64,000 nucleotides of DNA, taken from contig JAUNKV010000003.1 in the NCBI GenBank assembly GCA_030532575.1, positions 62,001 through 126,000 of the forward strand, in the 5' to 3' direction. Within the stretch, counting starts at the first letter, position 1. Each line of letters opens with the position of its first letter. The stretch comes from Propionibacteriaceae bacterium (GTDB lineage Bacteria; Actinomycetota; Actinomycetes; Propionibacteriales; Propionibacteriaceae). This document shows, in pieces, positions 33,635 to 42,074 of the stretch. The position numbers and the translations under genes were made by a program. The notes under the pieces are model-generated. The model saw only the letters and a list, made by a program, of their open reading frames with translations. It did no database searches and had not been told where the DNA came from.

Positions 33635-33669
33635 TTCGTTGGTTTTCAGCGGTTGGTGAAGGCTCTAAG

Positions 33670-33684
33670 CTTGTCCGCGACAAG
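33670..33684. promoter_or_regulatory. inverted repeat in the fdxA leader
   Basis: CTTGTC and GACAAG flank a 3-base spacer directly upstream of the fdxA ribosome-binding site and next to a TCTAAG -10-like hexamer at 33664-33669. It could be a repressor site or an mRNA hairpin; not assigned. Confidence 0.4.
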
Positions 33685-33699
33685 TGTGAAGGAGTGGAA

Positions 33700-34020
33700 G
33701 TGACCTACATCATCGGTTTGCCGTGCGTTGACGTCAAGGACCGGGCCTGCGTGGAGGAATGTCCCGTCGACTGCATCTACGAGGGAAACCGGATGCTCTA
33801 CATCCACCCGGAGGAGTGCGTGGACTGCGGGGCCTGCGAGCCGGTGTGCCCGGTTGAGGCCATCTACTACGAGGATGACCTGCCCGCCGATCAGGCGGAG
33901 TACTACGACGTGAACGCCCAGTTCTTCGACTCCATCGGCTCCCCGGGTGGGGCTGCGCGGCTCGGTCCTGTCGATGGTGACCACCCGATCGTCGAGGCAC
34001 TGCCCCCGCAGGGGGAGTGA
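33700..34020 (+). CDS. fdxA: ferredoxin, 7Fe type
   Basis: A 106-residue ferredoxin. The N-terminus matches the family (TYIIGLPCVDVKDRACVEECPVDCIY). The first cluster motif has the 3Fe-4S pattern and CVDCGACEPVCPVEAI supplies the 4Fe-4S cluster. It carries electrons to unknown partners. GTG 33700 is chosen because GAAGGAG lies 5 bases upstream and family proteins begin TY; GTG at 33694 is an alternative. The dapC start overlaps its stop, a pairing conserved in Actinobacteria (fdxC-dapC in M. tuberculosis). Confidence 0.93.
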   Translation: MTYIIGLPCVDVKDRACVEECPVDCIYEGNRMLYIHPEECVDCGACEPVCPVEAIYYEDDLPADQAEYYDVNAQFFDSIGSPGGAARLGPVDGDHPIVEALPPQGE

Positions 34021-35123
34021 TGGGGCTCGCGGAGTCGCTGCCGGATTTCCCCTGGGACACTCTGGCGGAGGCCAGACGGATCGCCTCCGCGCACCCGGAC
34101 GCCCTGGTGGATCTCTCCGTCGGGACCCCGGTGGATCCCACTCCTCAGATCGCCCGGGAGGCGCTCAGCGCGGCCGGTGACTCCCACGGTTACCCGACGG
34201 TGTGGGGCACGCCCGCGTTGCGCGAGGCGATCATCGACCATCTGGAGCGTCGCTGGCGGGCCACGGGACTCAGCCATGAGGCGGTGCTGCCGGTCATCGG
34301 CACCAAGGAATTGGTCGGCTGGCTGCCGGAACTGCTCGGGGTCACGGCTGAGGACTCCGTGGTGTTCCCGGAGATCGCCTATCCCACCTACGAGGTGGGT
34401 GCCAGGGTGGCCGGGGCAACCCCGGTGCCCTGCGATGACCCGCAGTCGATTCCGCAGAACACCCGACTGATCTGGATCAACTCGCCGGCCAACCCGAGCG
34501 GACGAATCCTCGATGTCGCCGAGCTGCGGGCCTGGGTTGCGGCGGCTCGTCGCCTTGGGGCGGTGCTGGCCAGCGACGAGTGCTACGGCGAGTTCGCCTG
34601 GGAGGCCGAGGCCGTCAGCATCCTGGACCCTGTGGTGTGCGACGGCGACCTCACCGGTCTGCTCGCTGTTCATTCGGTCTCCAAACGCTCCAACGCGGCT
34701 GGATACCGGGCCGGTTTCGTGGCGGGGGATCCGGTGTTGGTCCAAGCGTTGGTGCAGGCCCGCAAGCATCTGGGGATGATGGTGCCGGGTCCCATCCAGG
34801 CGGCCTTGATCGCGATGCTCGGCGATCAGGAGCATGTGAACCTGCAGCGGGAACGCTACTTGGCGCGTCGTGCGGTGCTGCGCCCGGCCTTGGAGGCCGC
34901 TGGGTTCCGGATCGATGACTCGCAGGGGTCGCTGTACCTGTGGGCGACCCGCGACGAGCCATGCCGGGACACCGTCGCATGGCTGGCGGAGCGGGGAATC
35001 CTGGTGGCTCCAGGGGACTTCTACGGCACTCGTTCCGGCTCCCACGTCCGGGTGGCCCTGACCGCGACGGATGAACGGATCGCCGCCGCGGCTGAGCGAC
35101 TCACTGGAGCGTTGGATCGCTGA
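34020..35123 (+). CDS. dapC: succinyldiaminopimelate transaminase
   Basis: A 367-residue fold-type I PLP aminotransferase: VGTPVDPTPQ near the start, GTKELVGWLP for PLP, WINSPANPSGRI, SDECYGEF and the Schiff-base Lys in SVSKRSNAAGYRAGF. This is the actinobacterial DapC layout, which makes N-succinyl-LL-diaminopimelate for lysine and peptidoglycan. ATG 34020 overlaps the fdxA stop (TGATG). Its last 23 bases overlap the convergent serpin gene. Confidence 0.9.
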   Translation: MGLAESLPDFPWDTLAEARRIASAHPDALVDLSVGTPVDPTPQIAREALSAAGDSHGYPTVWGTPALREAIIDHLERRWRATGLSHEAVLPVIGTKELVGWLPELLGVTAEDSVVFPEIAYPTYEVGARVAGATPVPCDDPQSIPQNTRLIWINSPANPSGRILDVAELRAWVAAARRLGAVLASDECYGEFAWEAEAVSILDPVVCDGDLTGLLAVHSVSKRSNAAGYRAGFVAGDPVLVQALVQARKHLGMMVPGPIQAALIAMLGDQEHVNLQRERYLARRAVLRPALEAAGFRIDDSQGSLYLWATRDEPCRDTVAWLAERGILVAPGDFYGTRSGSHVRVALTATDERIAAAAERLTGALDR

Positions 35124-36336
35124 TCGCGGCGAGGAACAGGCTCCAACCGGTGGCCTCGAAGGCGATGTCCATCAGGTAGGGCCGATCCACGACGAAGGGC
35201 AGGGCGCCCTCGGTGCCCGGGGCGGCGACCTCCACCACCATGATCTCGGTCACCGCAGCGCCGACGGTGCCCTGAGCGGTGATCTGGAGTCGGGCCTGCT
35301 GGGTTGCCTCGCCCACGACGGCTTCGGGGAAGATGCCATCGACCTCTTTGAACTCCACCCCGTGCCGGGCCAGCAGAGCCGACAGATCGAGGGTGCTGCG
35401 GGTGTCCAGCGTCGGCAGGTGCACCATCACCTCGCGCTGGGCAGCGGAGTCCAGCAGCTCCCGGATTCGGGCGAGGCGGGTGGCGTCGGCCTCGTGGGGG
35501 GAGATGCGCTCCGGGGGCAGGATGATGTCCACGGCGAAGGCCTCGGTGTAGGGCAGCCGGATGGCCTGCCAGCCATCCTGGTCGACGTGTGGGCAGCGGA
35601 AGGTGTGCATGATGCCGTCGACGGTGACGCTCTGGCCGCCTGGGCGACGGAACAGCAGCGGTTCCTCCCGGTCGAAGCGGGTCCGCCAGGCCGCTGCGAA
35701 GAGGATGGCGTCCTGGAGAACGAGCAGGCTGTCCGGGCGCACCGTGACTGCGGATTCCTTGATGAGACCAGCGCTGTGCTTCGTGACCCACGCATCCAGG
35801 GCAGCCTTGGCGGACCCGCGCTCGGTGCGCTCCATGGTGCTGGAGAAGTAGCGGGCGGCGTCGTCCAGGAACGCCGGTCTCACGGCAGCGTCATCGATGA
35901 TGAGCAGGTGGGACTCCTGGTGGAGGACGGGGCGTTCCGGCGGGTGCTTCGCATCCACCTTCTCGGGCAGGGAGTCGTAGCCGGACATGGCGGTGCGCAA
36001 CGCATTGGTTGCTGCCGCACCCTCCTGTGCGCCCATGCCGAAGACCCGGTCGAGGGATTCGGCAGTGCTGCCGCTGGCCCCGAGCCTGATCAGGGCCAGT
36101 GCCGAGACCAGGGAGGCGGGGGAGACGACGGTGTTGCCCGCGTGGTCCTCCAGCTGCATCAGCTGCCATGCCAGGTCCCGCGAGACCGCCACCAGGTCAG
36201 GAACACTGGGTGTGGTCAGCGGCAACTGCTGGTGGGCGGCGGTACCGGCCAGCCGTTCCGTCCTCGGTGCGGCACAACCGGCCAAGGCCATGACGGCCAG
36301 ACCGCCCAACAAGAGGCCACGTCGATTCAACTGCAT
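35101..36336 (-). CDS. serpin-family serine protease inhibitor, predicted lipoprotein
   Basis: 411 residues. A lipobox (LAVMALAGC) ends the signal peptide, so it is probably lipid-anchored outside. Serpin features follow: NTVVSPASLVSALALIRLGASGSTAE at the start of the fold, DAILFAAAWRTRFDRE, and the reactive-centre hinge and loop ITAQGTVGAAVTEIMVV with a DRPYLMDI-like shutter near the end. ATG 36336 is the third of three consecutive ATGs and lies 6 bases after AAGGAG. Serpins are uncommon in bacteria and usually protect against host or competitor proteases. It sits between dapC and dapD, breaking the usual order. Confidence 0.85.
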   Translation of the reverse strand: MQLNRRGLLLGGLAVMALAGCAAPRTERLAGTAAHQQLPLTTPSVPDLVAVSRDLAWQLMQLEDHAGNTVVSPASLVSALALIRLGASGSTAESLDRVFGMGAQEGAAATNALRTAMSGYDSLPEKVDAKHPPERPVLHQESHLLIIDDAAVRPAFLDDAARYFSSTMERTERGSAKAALDAWVTKHSAGLIKESAVTVRPDSLLVLQDAILFAAAWRTRFDREEPLLFRRPGGQSVTVDGIMHTFRCPHVDQDGWQAIRLPYTEAFAVDIILPPERISPHEADATRLARIRELLDSAAQREVMVHLPTLDTRSTLDLSALLARHGVEFKEVDGIFPEAVVGEATQQARLQITAQGTVGAAVTEIMVVEVAAPGTEGALPFVVDRPYLMDIAFEATGWSLFLAAISDPTLQ

Positions 36337-36433
36337 CATCATCTCCTTGGGTTTCATCTCAGAAGACGTTTCCGGCAGCCCTGTGGATCATGTCGTGACC
36401 TTTTCGTTGTGAAAAATTCGTCACATGGTGGTC

Positions 36434-37270
36434 TCACCCGGTGGTCAGGGCCACCACCACGACGTCGGACTCTCCCGGGGCGCTGCGGGTGGTCCCCCAC
36501 TGTTTCGCGGTTGAGGTCCACTCCTGCTCGCCGTAAGTGATGCGGGTGATGCCCGCAGTGCGGGTGTGCGTCATTGCCAGCTGGGCAGCTGCCCACATGG
36601 AGGTGGAGTCACCACCTCGGACCGTGAACAGTGTGTCCTGGGCTGTGACCTCCACACCCGGCACCGCATCGAGGACCTTCGCCAGCTCAGTGGTGTCGTT
36701 GCCCGAGCCGACCCGGTCGATGCAGGCCAGGGTGGCGGGGCGGGAACCACGCAGCGCCCCCGCCAGGGCACGGGAGTTCGTCTCGTGCTTGCGGTAGGCC
36801 TCGGGATGCCCGGAGCGCTGCACCTTCTGCGCCATGTCGTTGACGTCCGTGGTCTCCCAGTTGTCGAATTTCACGATCTCCTCGTAGAACCGCCCGGAGC
36901 TGTACCAGGGATCCATGATCTGCTCCTCGGTGCCCCAGCCGTAGGAGGGGCGCTGCTGGAACAGCCCGAGTGAGTCCCGGTCCCCGTGGTCCAGGTTCCG
37001 CAGCCCAGACTCCTGCCACGCGGTGGCCAGGGCCACGATGGCGGCCTGCTCCGGCAGATCGCGGTTGAAGGACTCCGCGACGATGATGGAGGCGTTCACC
37101 GCCTGCTCATGGGTGAGCCGCAGCGGCTCCTCGGCACCATCCACCTGAAGGTAGCAGCGTTCTGGGGTGAGCTTGGTGCTGAGCCATTCCCAGCCCTTCC
37201 ACCCGGCGAACCCGAGACCTGCGACGAGGCAAACTGCGACGACCAGTGCGACGACGGACCGGCGGCTCAT
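36434..37270 (-). CDS. membrane-anchored lytic-transglycosylase-like protein
   Basis: 278 residues. An N-terminal membrane helix (VVALVVAVCLVAGLGFAGW) is followed by an extracellular domain with IVALATAWQESGLRNLDHGDRDSLGLFQQRPSYGWG, the catalytic-Glu and FQQRPS segment typical of actinobacterial soluble transglycosylase-like proteins. It would act on peptidoglycan. The C-terminal region is Trp- and Thr-rich with no motif. Its start overlaps the dapD stop (TGATG), so it is cotranscribed with dapD. Confidence 0.78.
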   Translation of the reverse strand: MSRRSVVALVVAVCLVAGLGFAGWKGWEWLSTKLTPERCYLQVDGAEEPLRLTHEQAVNASIIVAESFNRDLPEQAAIVALATAWQESGLRNLDHGDRDSLGLFQQRPSYGWGTEEQIMDPWYSSGRFYEEIVKFDNWETTDVNDMAQKVQRSGHPEAYRKHETNSRALAGALRGSRPATLACIDRVGSGNDTTELAKVLDAVPGVEVTAQDTLFTVRGGDSTSMWAAAQLAMTHTRTAGITRITYGEQEWTSTAKQWGTTRSAPGESDVVVVALTTG

Positions 37271-38202
37271 CAGTTCGCGTGCAATTCGTCGTTGAGCACC
37301 ACGGTGCGGCCGTGACGCGGCCGAGCGATGACCTTGCCGGTCTGTGAATCACGCAGGTAGAGCAGGTCGGCCACCTTCGACAGCTCGCGGGCCTTGACCA
37401 CCCGGCCATCGGGAAGCTCCACCTTCGTCCCGGCGGTGACGTACAGCCCGGCCTCGACGACGCAGTCGTCACCGAGCGAGATCCCGATCCCGGACTCGGC
37501 CCCGAGCAGGCATCGCTCACCGATGCTGATGACCTCCTGGCCGCCACCGGACAGGGTGCCCATGATGGAGGCGCCACCCCCGATGTCAGAGCCGTTGCCG
37601 ATGACGACACCGGCCGAGATGCGCCCCTCCACCATCGAGGTGCCGAGGGTGCCGGCGTTGAAGTTGATGAAGCCCTCGTGCATGACGGTGGTGCCGGAGG
37701 CGACGTGAGCCCCCAGCCTCACCCGGTCGGCATCCGCGATGCGCACGCCGGAGGGAGTGACGTAGTCGGTCATCCGGGGGAACTTGTCGATGCCGTGGAC
37801 CTGGAGGTGCTCGCCCTGGGCACGCAGGGCCAACTTCACTGCGGCCACGTCCTCAACGCGCACCGGGCCGCGACTGGTCCAGGCGTTGTTCGGCAGCTTG
37901 CCGAAGATGCCGTCGAGGTTGAGACCGTGAGGTTGGACCAGACGGTGGGACAGCAGGTGGAGGCGCAGATAGGCGTCCTCGGTGGAGGCAGGGGCCTCGT
38001 CGAGGTCGATCTGCACCCGCACCACCTTCGAGGAGACCCGGCGTAGGGAATCGTCCACCTCGGCGGCGAGAAGTGCCTCGGGGGCGGTCTCGGTGACGGC
38101 CTCACCGAGTTCAGGAGCGGGGAAGAACACGTCGAGAACGGAGCCTGAGGTGTGGACGGTGGCGAGGCCCCAGCCCCACGCACGACGCTGCGAGTCAGTC
38201 AT
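37270..38202 (-). CDS. dapD: 2,3,4,5-tetrahydropyridine-2,6-dicarboxylate N-succinyltransferase
   Basis: 310 residues, the actinobacterial DapD length. The left-handed beta-helix hexapeptide region is visible ([52 protein letters not shown]). It catalyses the succinyl-CoA step of DAP synthesis. ATG 38202 is used because it follows a TATAAA -10 by 9 bases; an in-frame extension upstream is not conserved. It is divergent from dapE, the next pathway gene but one. Confidence 0.93.
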   Translation of the reverse strand: MTDSQRRAWGWGLATVHTSGSVLDVFFPAPELGEAVTETAPEALLAAEVDDSLRRVSSKVVRVQIDLDEAPASTEDAYLRLHLLSHRLVQPHGLNLDGIFGKLPNNAWTSRGPVRVEDVAAVKLALRAQGEHLQVHGIDKFPRMTDYVTPSGVRIADADRVRLGAHVASGTTVMHEGFINFNAGTLGTSMVEGRISAGVVIGNGSDIGGGASIMGTLSGGGQEVISIGERCLLGAESGIGISLGDDCVVEAGLYVTAGTKVELPDGRVVKARELSKVADLLYLRDSQTGKVIARPRHGRTVVLNDELHAN

Positions 38203-38211
38203 GGCGGCAAG

Positions 38212-38217
38212 TTTATA
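38212..38217 (-). promoter_or_regulatory. -10 element for dapD
   Basis: TATAAA ends 9 bases before the dapD ATG on the minus strand; transcript would be leaderless or nearly so. Confidence 0.5.
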
Positions 38218-38263
38218 GTCCCCCACCGACACGTCATGGCAGAGGTGGGGATGACGGAACGAG

Positions 38264-38269
38264 TAGGCT
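38264..38269 (+). promoter_or_regulatory. -10 element for leaderless dapE
   Basis: TAGGCT ends 6 bases before the dapE ATG at 38276. Confidence 0.5.
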
Positions 38270-38275
38270 GCACGC

Positions 38276-39343
38276 ATGATCCTGGACCCGAGTGCAGACC
38301 TGGTCACGTTGCTGCGGAGCGTGGTGGACGTGGAGAGCGTGTCGGGCAACGAGGCGGAGCTCGCTGGTCACGTCGAACAGGTGCTGCGTGAGCAGCCACA
38401 CCTGATCGTCGAGCGGGACGGGGACTGCGTCGTGGCCCGGACCGAGCTGGGACGCGACCAGCGCATCATCATCGCCGGGCATCTCGACACCGTTCCGGTG
38501 GCCGACAACCTGCCCTCCAGGCTGGTCGAGACCTCTGAGGGGCTGATGATCCACGGTCGGGGCACCTGCGACATGAAGGGCGGGATCGCCGTCGCCCTGA
38601 AGCTGGCCTGTGAGCTGAGCGAGCCGTGCGTCGATGTCACCTGGATCTTCTACGACAACGAGGAGGTCGAGTCCCACCGCAACGGCCTCGGGCGGCTGGC
38701 ACGCAACCGGCCGGAGTTGCTGAGCGCTGACCTCGCGGTACTGATGGAACCGACGGCGGCCCGGATCGAGGGCGGATGCCAGGGCACCATTCGGGTCCGG
38801 GTCCACGCCACGGGGCAGGCTGCCCACAGCGCCCGGGCGTGGATGGGGCACAACGCCATCCATGACCTCGCCGAGGTGTTGACCCGGCTGGCCGCGTACG
38901 AGCCGAGACAGGTCGAGGTGGAGGGCCTGGTCTACCGGGAAGGGCTGAACGCCGTGCGCATCGGCGGGGGAGTCGCAGGCAACGTGATTCCTCCCGAGGC
39001 GTGGGTGGAGGTCAATTATCGTTACGCCCCGGACAAGTCGCCGGAGGAAGCACTGGCCGAGCTGGGTGATCTGCTGGGTGGGCAGGACTACGAGGTGCTC
39101 GATGTCTCCCAGGCGGCCCGGCCCGGTCTGGACCAACCGCTGGCCCAGGCCTTCGTGGCGGCAGTCGGCGGTCAGGCCCGCCCCAAGTACGGCTGGACCG
39201 ATGTCGCCCGGTTCTCGGCGCTGGGCATTCCCGCCGTCAACTACGGTCCGGGGGACCCGTCGCTCGCGCATCGTGACGACGAGCACTGCCCGGCCTCGCA
39301 TCTCGTGAGCTGCGCCGAGGGCCTGCGCCGCCTGCTGACCTGA
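38276..39343 (+). CDS. dapE: succinyl-diaminopimelate desuccinylase
   Basis: A 355-residue M20 metallopeptidase-family enzyme. Zinc ligands are in AGHLDTVPV (His), GTCDMKGG (Asp, bridging), DNEEVES (Glu) and a C-terminal HRDDEHC (His). It produces LL-diaminopimelate from the DapC product. The dimerisation lid domain lies between about residues 180 and 290. ATG 38276 follows a leaderless -10. It shares a 73-base divergent promoter region with dapD. Confidence 0.9.
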   Translation: MILDPSADLVTLLRSVVDVESVSGNEAELAGHVEQVLREQPHLIVERDGDCVVARTELGRDQRIIIAGHLDTVPVADNLPSRLVETSEGLMIHGRGTCDMKGGIAVALKLACELSEPCVDVTWIFYDNEEVESHRNGLGRLARNRPELLSADLAVLMEPTAARIEGGCQGTIRVRVHATGQAAHSARAWMGHNAIHDLAEVLTRLAAYEPRQVEVEGLVYREGLNAVRIGGGVAGNVIPPEAWVEVNYRYAPDKSPEEALAELGDLLGGQDYEVLDVSQAARPGLDQPLAQAFVAAVGGQARPKYGWTDVARFSALGIPAVNYGPGDPSLAHRDDEHCPASHLVSCAEGLRRLLT

Positions 39344-39370
39344 TGCCGTAACCACACTGAAGGAGAACCG

Positions 39371-40084
39371 ATGTCTGATCGTCGTCAAGGAGCCGTCGTG
39401 CTTCGTGGCCACGCCCACACCGTCCCCACCGCGGATGAGGCCCTGTTGGCCTCTGACCGGGCCGACTGGGCGACGAAGGACCCGTGGCGGGTGCTGCGCA
39501 TCCAGTCGGAGTTCGTCGAGGGGTTCGACACCCTGCACGACCTGCCCCCGGCCGTCAGCATCTTCGGCTCGGCCCGCACCCCGGCTGATGCCCCGATGTA
39601 CCGGGCTGCCGAGCAGATCGCCCGGGATCTGACCACGCAGGGGTGGGCGGTCATCACCGGGGGTGGCCCGGGGATCATGGAAGCCGGGAACAAGGGAGCG
39701 CAGGAGGCCGGTGGCACCTCCGTCGGGCTCGGCATCGAGCTGCCCCATGAGCAGGGGCTCAACCCCCACGTGGGCCTCGGTATCAACTTCCGCTACTTCT
39801 TCGTCCGCAAGACGATGTTCCTGAAGTACTCACGGGGATTCATCGCGATGCCGGGTGGCTTCGGCACCCTGGATGAGCTCTTCGAGTCGCTGACCCTGAT
39901 CCAGACGGGCAAGGTCAGGCACTTCCCCGTGGTGCTGTTCGGCACGACGTTCTGGGGGCCGCTGCTGGAATGGATCGCCCAGACGATGGAGGCCGGTGGT
40001 TTCATCAGCCCGGGAGATCTCGACCTCATCACCGTGACCGACGACATCGCCGAGGCCGTCGCTGCCATGGGAACGCCCCGATAG
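39371..40084 (+). CDS. LOG-family (TIGR00730) Rossmann-fold phosphoribohydrolase
   Basis: 237 residues with the lysine-decarboxylase-like signature GGGPGIMEAGNKGA and PGGFGTLDELFE. LOG proteins release cytokinin bases or other N-linked groups from nucleotide 5'-monophosphates; bacterial members have related roles. Located just after dapE in the conserved actinobacterial order. ATG 39371 has AAGGAGA upstream. Confidence 0.88.
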   Translation: MSDRRQGAVVLRGHAHTVPTADEALLASDRADWATKDPWRVLRIQSEFVEGFDTLHDLPPAVSIFGSARTPADAPMYRAAEQIARDLTTQGWAVITGGGPGIMEAGNKGAQEAGGTSVGLGIELPHEQGLNPHVGLGINFRYFFVRKTMFLKYSRGFIAMPGGFGTLDELFESLTLIQTGKVRHFPVVLFGTTFWGPLLEWIAQTMEAGGFISPGDLDLITVTDDIAEAVAAMGTPR

Positions 40085-40089
40085 GCCGG

Positions 40090-40095
40090 TAGGCT
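40090..40095 (+). promoter_or_regulatory. -10 element for leaderless DivIVA-like gene
   Basis: TAGGCT ends 6 bases before the ATG at 40102. Confidence 0.5.
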
Positions 40096-40101
40096 CGCCT
40101 C

Positions 40102-40548
40102 ATGGTGTGGTTGATCGTGGTTGCCGCGATGGTGATTCTCGGGGTGGCTGCCGTGGCCGGTACCGGACGTTTCGGTGAGATGCCCGAGGTGGTCAACGAC
40201 CGGCCGAAGCCGGTGTTTCCTGACCTCCCTTTCGGGCCCGAGTACCTGGCCCGGTTGCGGCTGCCGCGCGTGAGCACGGGCTACGATCCGGGACAGGTTG
40301 ACGATTTCCTCGCCGCCGTTGCGGCAGGGCAGCACCGACAGGAACCGATGCTCGACGTGGTGGCCGGTGGCTATGACATGCAGGCCACGGATCAGGTGAT
40401 CGCCGAGGCCATGCGGGAGCTCGAGGAGCAGAGGGTCTCGGCCACTCACGTGGAGTCTCCAGATGTGTCAGCCGAACAACCGACCGAAGCTCTCGAAACC
40501 CAGGCGACACCCCGTCGAGGGGCGAGTACGCCCGAAGATGCGGAATAA
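40102..40548 (+). CDS. DivIVA-domain-containing membrane protein
   Basis: A 148-residue protein with one N-terminal membrane helix (MVWLIVVAAMVILGVAAVAG). The LRLPRVSTGYDPGQVDDFLAAV segment resembles the DivIVA N-terminal motif (F-x-GYD-x-x-VDxFL). The C-terminal 60 residues are acidic and disordered. Family members bind curved membrane and cell poles; here the role is unknown. Precedes the DUF3117 gene in the conserved order. Confidence 0.78.
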   Translation: MVWLIVVAAMVILGVAAVAGTGRFGEMPEVVNDRPKPVFPDLPFGPEYLARLRLPRVSTGYDPGQVDDFLAAVAAGQHRQEPMLDVVAGGYDMQATDQVIAEAMRELEEQRVSATHVESPDVSAEQPTEALETQATPRRGASTPEDAE

Positions 40549-40590
40549 TGGAGCCAGTCGCTCGGGTTTGAGAAGGAATGAGGTTGGCCC

Positions 40591-40758
40591 ATGGCAGCAA
40601 TGAAACCCCGCACCGGTGACGGACCCATGGAGGTCACCAAGGAAGGGCGAGGCATCGTCATGCGCGTGCCGGTCGACGGCGGTGGTCGTCTCGTGGTGGA
40701 GATGAACGCCGCCGAGGCCACCGATCTGTTGAACGCCCTCAAGGACGTCGTCGGCTGA
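40591..40758 (+). CDS. DUF3117 small conserved protein
   Basis: 55 residues: MAAMKPRTGDGPMEV, then KEGRGIVMRVPVDGGGRLVVEMNAAEATDLLNAL. This is the actinobacterial DUF3117 family (Rv1211 in M. tuberculosis), a short, highly conserved protein of unknown function. It is too short for many gene finders. ATG 40591 has AAGGA about 13 bases upstream and the stop lies just before a strong terminator. Confidence 0.9.
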   Translation: MAAMKPRTGDGPMEVTKEGRGIVMRVPVDGGGRLVVEMNAAEATDLLNALKDVVG

Positions 40759-40779
40759 GCCTCGTCCGCCAGGACGCGC

Positions 40780-40813
40780 GAGGGGCCGCCCGGAATCATC
40801 CGGGCGGCCCCTC
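40780..40813. terminator. bidirectional terminator between DUF3117 gene and glgA
   Basis: A perfect 14-bp stem (GAGGGGCCGCCCGG) with the 6-base loop AATCAT sits between two convergent genes. Confidence 0.85.
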
Positions 40814-40820
40814 GGTCGGT

Positions 40821-42011
40821 TCACCGTGCCTGGTGGTGGGCGATGGCCGATTCGTAGACTGCGACGGTCTCGCGGGCGATCTGCTCCCACGAGAACTCGT
40901 CGATGCAGCGTTGCCTACCGGCCCGGCCGTAACGCTCGGCCAGGGAGACATCGCGGGTGAGGGTGTTGACCTTCGACGCGAAGTCGGCCTCGAAGGCAGC
41001 GACGAAGCTCGGGTCCTCGGCCTGCCCGGGGTCGTAGGGCACCAACAGGCCGGTCTCCTGATCCACCACGACCTCGGGGATGCCACCGACGGCGGAGGCG
41101 ACGACGGCGGTCTCGCAGGCCATCGCCTCGAGGTTCACGATCCCCAGTGGCTCGTAGATGCTGGGGCAGGCGAACACCGTGGCGTGGGTGAGCACCTGCC
41201 GTACCGAGGCCCGGGGCAACATCTCCTGGACCCAGACCACGGGGGCGTTGCGTTGGGCCTTGACCTCGGCGAAGGCGGCCTCGAACTCGGCGGCGATCTC
41301 CGGGGTGTCCGGGGCCCCGGCCAGCAGCACGAGCTGAACCTCGGGGTCGAACTGCTTGGCGGCCCGTACCAGATGGATCAGCCCCTTCTGGCGGGTGATC
41401 CGGCCGACGAAGACCACCGAGGGACGCTCCGGGTCCATGCCCAACCCGGTCACGATGTCGGTTCCCGGGTCGGGGCGGAACTCCTCGGGATCGATGCCGT
41501 TGCGCACCACGAAGACCCGCTCTGGGTCCAGCTCGGGGTAGGAGGCGAGCACATCGGTACGCATCCCGGCCGAGACCGAGATCACGGCGTCGGCGGCCTC
41601 GAAGGCGGTCTTCTCCGCCCAGGAACTCACCCGGTACCCGCCACCGAGTTGTTCGGCCTTCCACGGGCGGTGCGGCTCCAAGGAGTGGGAGGTCACCACG
41701 TGGGGGCGGTCCAGCATCAGCCCTGCCAGATGACCGCCCATGTTGGCATACCAGGTGTGGGAGTGGATGACATCGGTGTCAGGGGCGACGGCAGCAGCCA
41801 TCGACAGGTCCGCCCCCAGTACCCTCAGTGCCGCGTTCGCGTCCTTCGGCCAGCTCTCGGGATGGGCGAGAGCGCCGTCGCGTGGCTCGCCCATGCAGTG
41901 CACATCGACATCGATGAACCTGCGCAGCTGGGGAACGAGCTGGGCCACGTGAACGCCAGCGCCGCCGTAGATCGATGGGGGATACTCACGGGTCAACAGC
42001 GATAGCTTCAT
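40821..42011 (-). CDS. glgA: glycogen synthase, actinobacterial GT4 type
   Basis: A 396-residue glycosyltransferase with the GT-B layout. N-terminal LTREYPPSIYGGAGVHV, linker HSLEPHRPWK, and C-terminal donor-side motifs VGRITRQKGL and YEPLGIVNLEAMACE. The YEPLG motif and size mark the actinobacterial GlgA (retaining GT4), which transfers glucose from ADP-glucose or makes maltose 1-phosphate. ATG 42011 follows a TAGGAT -10. Divergent from glgC, which supplies ADP-glucose. Confidence 0.92.
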   Translation of the reverse strand: MKLSLLTREYPPSIYGGAGVHVAQLVPQLRRFIDVDVHCMGEPRDGALAHPESWPKDANAALRVLGADLSMAAAVAPDTDVIHSHTWYANMGGHLAGLMLDRPHVVTSHSLEPHRPWKAEQLGGGYRVSSWAEKTAFEAADAVISVSAGMRTDVLASYPELDPERVFVVRNGIDPEEFRPDPGTDIVTGLGMDPERPSVVFVGRITRQKGLIHLVRAAKQFDPEVQLVLLAGAPDTPEIAAEFEAAFAEVKAQRNAPVVWVQEMLPRASVRQVLTHATVFACPSIYEPLGIVNLEAMACETAVVASAVGGIPEVVVDQETGLLVPYDPGQAEDPSFVAAFEADFASKVNTLTRDVSLAERYGRAGRQRCIDEFSWEQIARETVAVYESAIAHHQAR

Positions 42012-42019
42012 GAACAGTC

Positions 42020-42025
42020 ATCCTA
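42020..42025 (-). promoter_or_regulatory. -10 element for leaderless glgA
   Basis: TAGGAT ends 8 bases before the ATG on the minus strand. Confidence 0.5.
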
Positions 42026-42062
42026 CTTTCTGCATTCTGTTGTGGGGGACCGTTGGAAGCGC

Positions 42063-42068
42063 TAGGTT
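42063..42068 (+). promoter_or_regulatory. -10 element for leaderless glgC
   Basis: TAGGTT ends 6 bases before the ATG at 42075. Confidence 0.5.
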
Positions 42069-42074
42069 TCAGGC

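Noticed and set aside
40780-40813. Attenuator or riboswitch at the strong hairpin
   Set aside because: It lies between two convergent genes with no upstream leader; a terminator is the simple reading.
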